A DNA stretch of 33,868 nucleotides from contig WHUX01000386.1 in assembly GCA_015179025.1 (NCBI GenBank), positions 1 to 33,868 on the forward strand, read 5' to 3'. Shown piece by piece: positions 31,442-33,868 of this stretch. The notes beneath the pieces are model-generated. The model made no database searches. It was not told where the DNA came from and saw only the letters and a list, made by a program, of their open reading frames with translations. Every line of letters starts with the position of its first letter. Within the stretch, counting starts at the first letter, position 1. Position numbers and translations under genes: made by a program. Origin of the DNA: Terfezia claveryi. Lineage: Eukaryota; Ascomycota; Pezizomycetes; Pezizales; Pezizaceae.

Positions 31442-33868
31442 GCCTATGAAGTGCTTTTGCAAAACCTCAGTATATGAAGCGACGTGCTCTATATTCTAGC
31501 TTCCTGACGCGCCTTTCTCTTGCGTCTCTTCGTTAATGCGACGTGTTGAATTCCTTCTTCTTGCAATTAAATTCTTTTCGCTGCACATTTATAGAATACG
31601 TTGCATAGTGCTTTGTATCTACCATGCTTCCGTTTTTTACTCTTCTTTACTCACACCCCTACTTCTAGATCTTCTTTGCCTGTGTTCATCCTGTGTCTCT
31701 TTCTCCGTTTAACTCTCTATCCTACACCTACCTTTACCCGTGCTGCCCATTTACGTGCATCCCTGGTCAAGTTTCCGTGCAACGCTCTGCACCCCCTCAT
31801 CCCCCTCATAGAGCGTTGCATTCCCTCATCCCCCTCATAGTTAACTTCTACGTGCTACCTATTGTCCGACGTTGCTAGTCACCTACGTTACGTATACAGT
31901 ACTATCTCTGCTCGACTTTCCATGAAATGCTTTGTACCCTCTAATCCTTCCCTTAGCTAACCTCTACGAGCTACCTATTGTCCAACGTTGCTAGTCACCC
32001 ACGTTATATATACGGTATTATCTCTACTCGACTTTCCATGAAATGCTTTGTACCCTCTAATCCTTCCCTTAGCTAACCTCTACGCGCTACCTATTGTCCG
32101 GCATTGCTAGTCCCCCACGTTACATATACAGTACTAGCTCTGCTCGACTTTCCATAAAATACTTCGTACCCTCTAATCCTACCCTTAGCTAATCTCTACA
32201 CGATACCTATCGTCCGACGTTGCTATTAACCCACGTTATATACAGACGTTGCTATTTACCCACGTTATATACACGGTACTATCTCTGCTCAACTTTCTAT
32301 AAAATGCTTTATATACTCTAATCCGTCCCTTATCTAACCTCTATGTGCTACCTATTCTCCAACATTACGCGTCACTCTCGTTACATGACTGTTTCCATCT
32401 CTTGTCAACTTTCTTTGAAACATCTTGTATCCCCTAATCCTCCTATTAGTAAACGTCTCTGTACTACCGATTATCCGACGCTGAGAGTAACTAACGGTAC
32501 ATAACTAGTGCTCTCTCTGGTCAACTTTCTGTGAAACGTCTTGCATTCCCCAATCCTCCCCTTAGCAAACATCTCTGTTGTACTCACCATGTGTAGCACT
32601 GCATCCTCTAATCTCTTTATCTAGCAGAATCTGTTCTTCATTTAGCCTGTTCTTCATTTCATTCCTATATACTATGTTGTTTGCTAAGGTATCATTACAC
32701 GACTTAGGCTCAAAAATTAATCTCTATCTAATTCTAACAACCAGCCCATGAAACAATATTCCAGAAAAAAAGCGATAACCATTACGTCAGAATAATTCTA
32801 GAAAAAAAGCGATAATAGGAAATAAAAGATATCACACAAAATTCACAGCAGGAGATACCGACGACAAAAGGAAACAAGGGAGAGCATGAAAACAGGAGAG
32901 TGATAAAACAGCAAGGAAACAAGAGAGAGCACGAAAACAGGAGAGCGAGAAAATAGCAAAAACATAAGAGGAGAGAATGCCACGCCTATGATATATGCAA
33001 AACACCTTGCCGAGCGCAACTCAATTCCGACCCCCTTAGTCACTAAAGCTCATCCTCACTTCCAGCGTTCTCCTCAGCTTCGGCATCCTCCTGACCTGCC
33101 GCATTCTCCTGATCTTGCATCTCCGCCTCTTCTTTACCCAATATGCTATTGTCAACCGCTGGACTCAAAGGATCTGCTAGCTCTACTGAAGAATTTCGCA
33201 ATAGCCCTCCAACTCTGAGTTGCTTGTTTTCTGAGACCTCCAATCTCTCGTATGAGTGTTTGAGCTCCTTTCTTAAGTTGACTTCAAAACTCAGCTGGTC
33301 TTCTACTTTAGGAGGCTCCCCTGATTCAAGCTCAACGATCTTCACATTGGCCGCAATCCGGCGTGCTAGATCTGCTTTGATATTCTTAACGAGGAGGTCC
33401 TGAATTTCTGGTTTGTTTCCGTTCCAGGTTAACCACAGCCTGTTGTATGAGACTATTTCTGTTAGCTTTTATCCGACTCCAACAGTTCTTTTGCCCACTC
33501 CCACGATATGTGTACACTTACACCAGGTTGTCTCGTACTTGAATTCCAACCCATTGTCTTTATACTCCCCCGTTTTCCACATCTTCAGGCAGTGCCTCAT
33601 AGCTGTTGACACAAAGCAGATAAAAACCCCATTTATCCTCTCCAAAAATCCGGGGTCTCGATTCCCCTTCATTCTCTTGGAATAGAAATACTTTGGAAGA
33701 TCACTTTCACAATCTCCTCTGCACGGAAACGGTTTTTGAGCTCCTAAGAAGACAGTCAGGTTGTTAGAGTCAGATATTTGACTGCTGGAATCGCATACTT
33801 CTCTCGTCGCCTGCCTGCATATGAACCGATCGTTGTCCAATAAATTTTCAACCTCGATCTTTAGGTCA
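31404..33868 (-). repeat. Right arm of long inverted repeat (Helitron-like copy 4, 3' part)
   Basis: Reverse complement of 23179-25643. The 3' terminus reads TCAG at 31406-31409 (CTGA on minus), host A at 31405, with the same hairpin 17 bases inside. It contains the mirrored 115-base array (about 31795-32590), the pyrimidine-rich tail region (32840-32990) and the 3' half of a DUF6532-like gene. It runs off the window, so its 5' end is unseen. Confidence 0.95.
33043..33868 (-). pseudogene. DUF6532-like gene, copy 3, partial at window edge
   Basis: Near-identical to 23179-24006 of copy 2, with the same intron positions. It runs from DDLKIEVENLLDNDRF at the edge to the acidic tail SEDEL and a stop at 33043. 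A homopolymer at about 33691-33694 has one A less (on the minus strand) than copy 2, which puts KYFYSKRMKGNRDPG out of frame with EEIVKV before it. Small changes include ENKQLR for ENKRLR and LLRNSS for LLRDSS. Only the 3' half is inside the window; whether the 5' half exists is unknown. Confidence 0.8.

Noticed and set aside
31601..31840. 79-residue plus-strand frame, also present inverted at 25210-25449
   Set aside because: Duplicated only because it lies in the inverted arms; no codon pattern or homology, and it ends in the tandem array.
23179..33868. One DNA transposon with 2.46 kb terminal inverted repeats around Plavaka copy 2
   Set aside because: The inner arm ends also occur alone at 8182 and 11519 and read as Helitron-like CTGA|T ends, and the arms carry their own gene. 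Two separate insertions are simpler.

Overview
The window looks like a transposon-rich, gene-poor compartment of a filamentous dikaryotic fungus. The reasons are short introns of about 50 to 140 bases with GT(A/G)NGT-like donors and CTAAC/CTAAT branch points, Plavaka-type and hAT transposases, a DUF6532-like family and a TET/JBP-like dioxygenase. Premature stops in one Plavaka copy and in a Copia fragment look like C-to-T changes, often CpA to TpA. That resembles RIP/MIP-type inactivation and leans towards Pezizomycotina (a truffle-like Pezizomycete would fit), but the phylum is not settled by what I can see. I found no housekeeping genes, tRNA or rRNA.

Layout. 1-700: nothing recognisable. 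702-5876: an unrecognised spliced gene (1072-1959), then a frameshifted hAT transposase (2212-5191), with clusters of a 10-base motif TGTCACGGAT / ATCCGTGACA scattered through the interval. 6070-8175: remnant of a Copia retrotransposon on the minus strand, interrupted by minisatellites. 8182 to about 10.8 kb: a Helitron-like copy carrying a minus-strand DUF6532-like pseudogene. 11519 to about 12.3 kb: a second Helitron-like end followed by tandem arrays. 12367-15341: Plavaka transposase copy 1 (minus). 15.8-18.1 kb: a TET/JBP-like 2-oxoglutarate/Fe(II) dioxygenase gene, head-to-head with Plavaka copy 1. 18.2-20.5 kb: minisatellites. 20935-24006: a gene of an unrecognised family (called family A here) followed by a DUF6532-like gene. 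23179-25643 and 31404-33868: two near-identical arms in inverted orientation, about 2.46 kb each, each ending internally in a Helitron-like 3' end. Between the arms lie Plavaka copy 2 (26293-29243, inactivated by about ten nonsense codons and no visible frameshift) and a second family-A gene (30251 to about 31403) whose 3' end is cut by the right-hand element.

The most interesting points are these. (1) A TET/JBP-like cytosine-oxidase candidate sits divergently beside a transposase, in a window whose transposons carry deamination-like scars. (2) A Helitron-like, apparently non-autonomous element family carries a DUF6532-like gene. Four termini share a hairpin and a CTGA|T end. At one locus, and possibly a second, the unrecognised family-A gene lies directly upstream. 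(3) Two of these elements face each other as a long inverted repeat, which could give hairpin RNA or drive rearrangement. Most genes here carry at least one frameshift or nonsense codon, so I treat most as pseudogenes. Single-base homopolymer differences could also be assembly errors.
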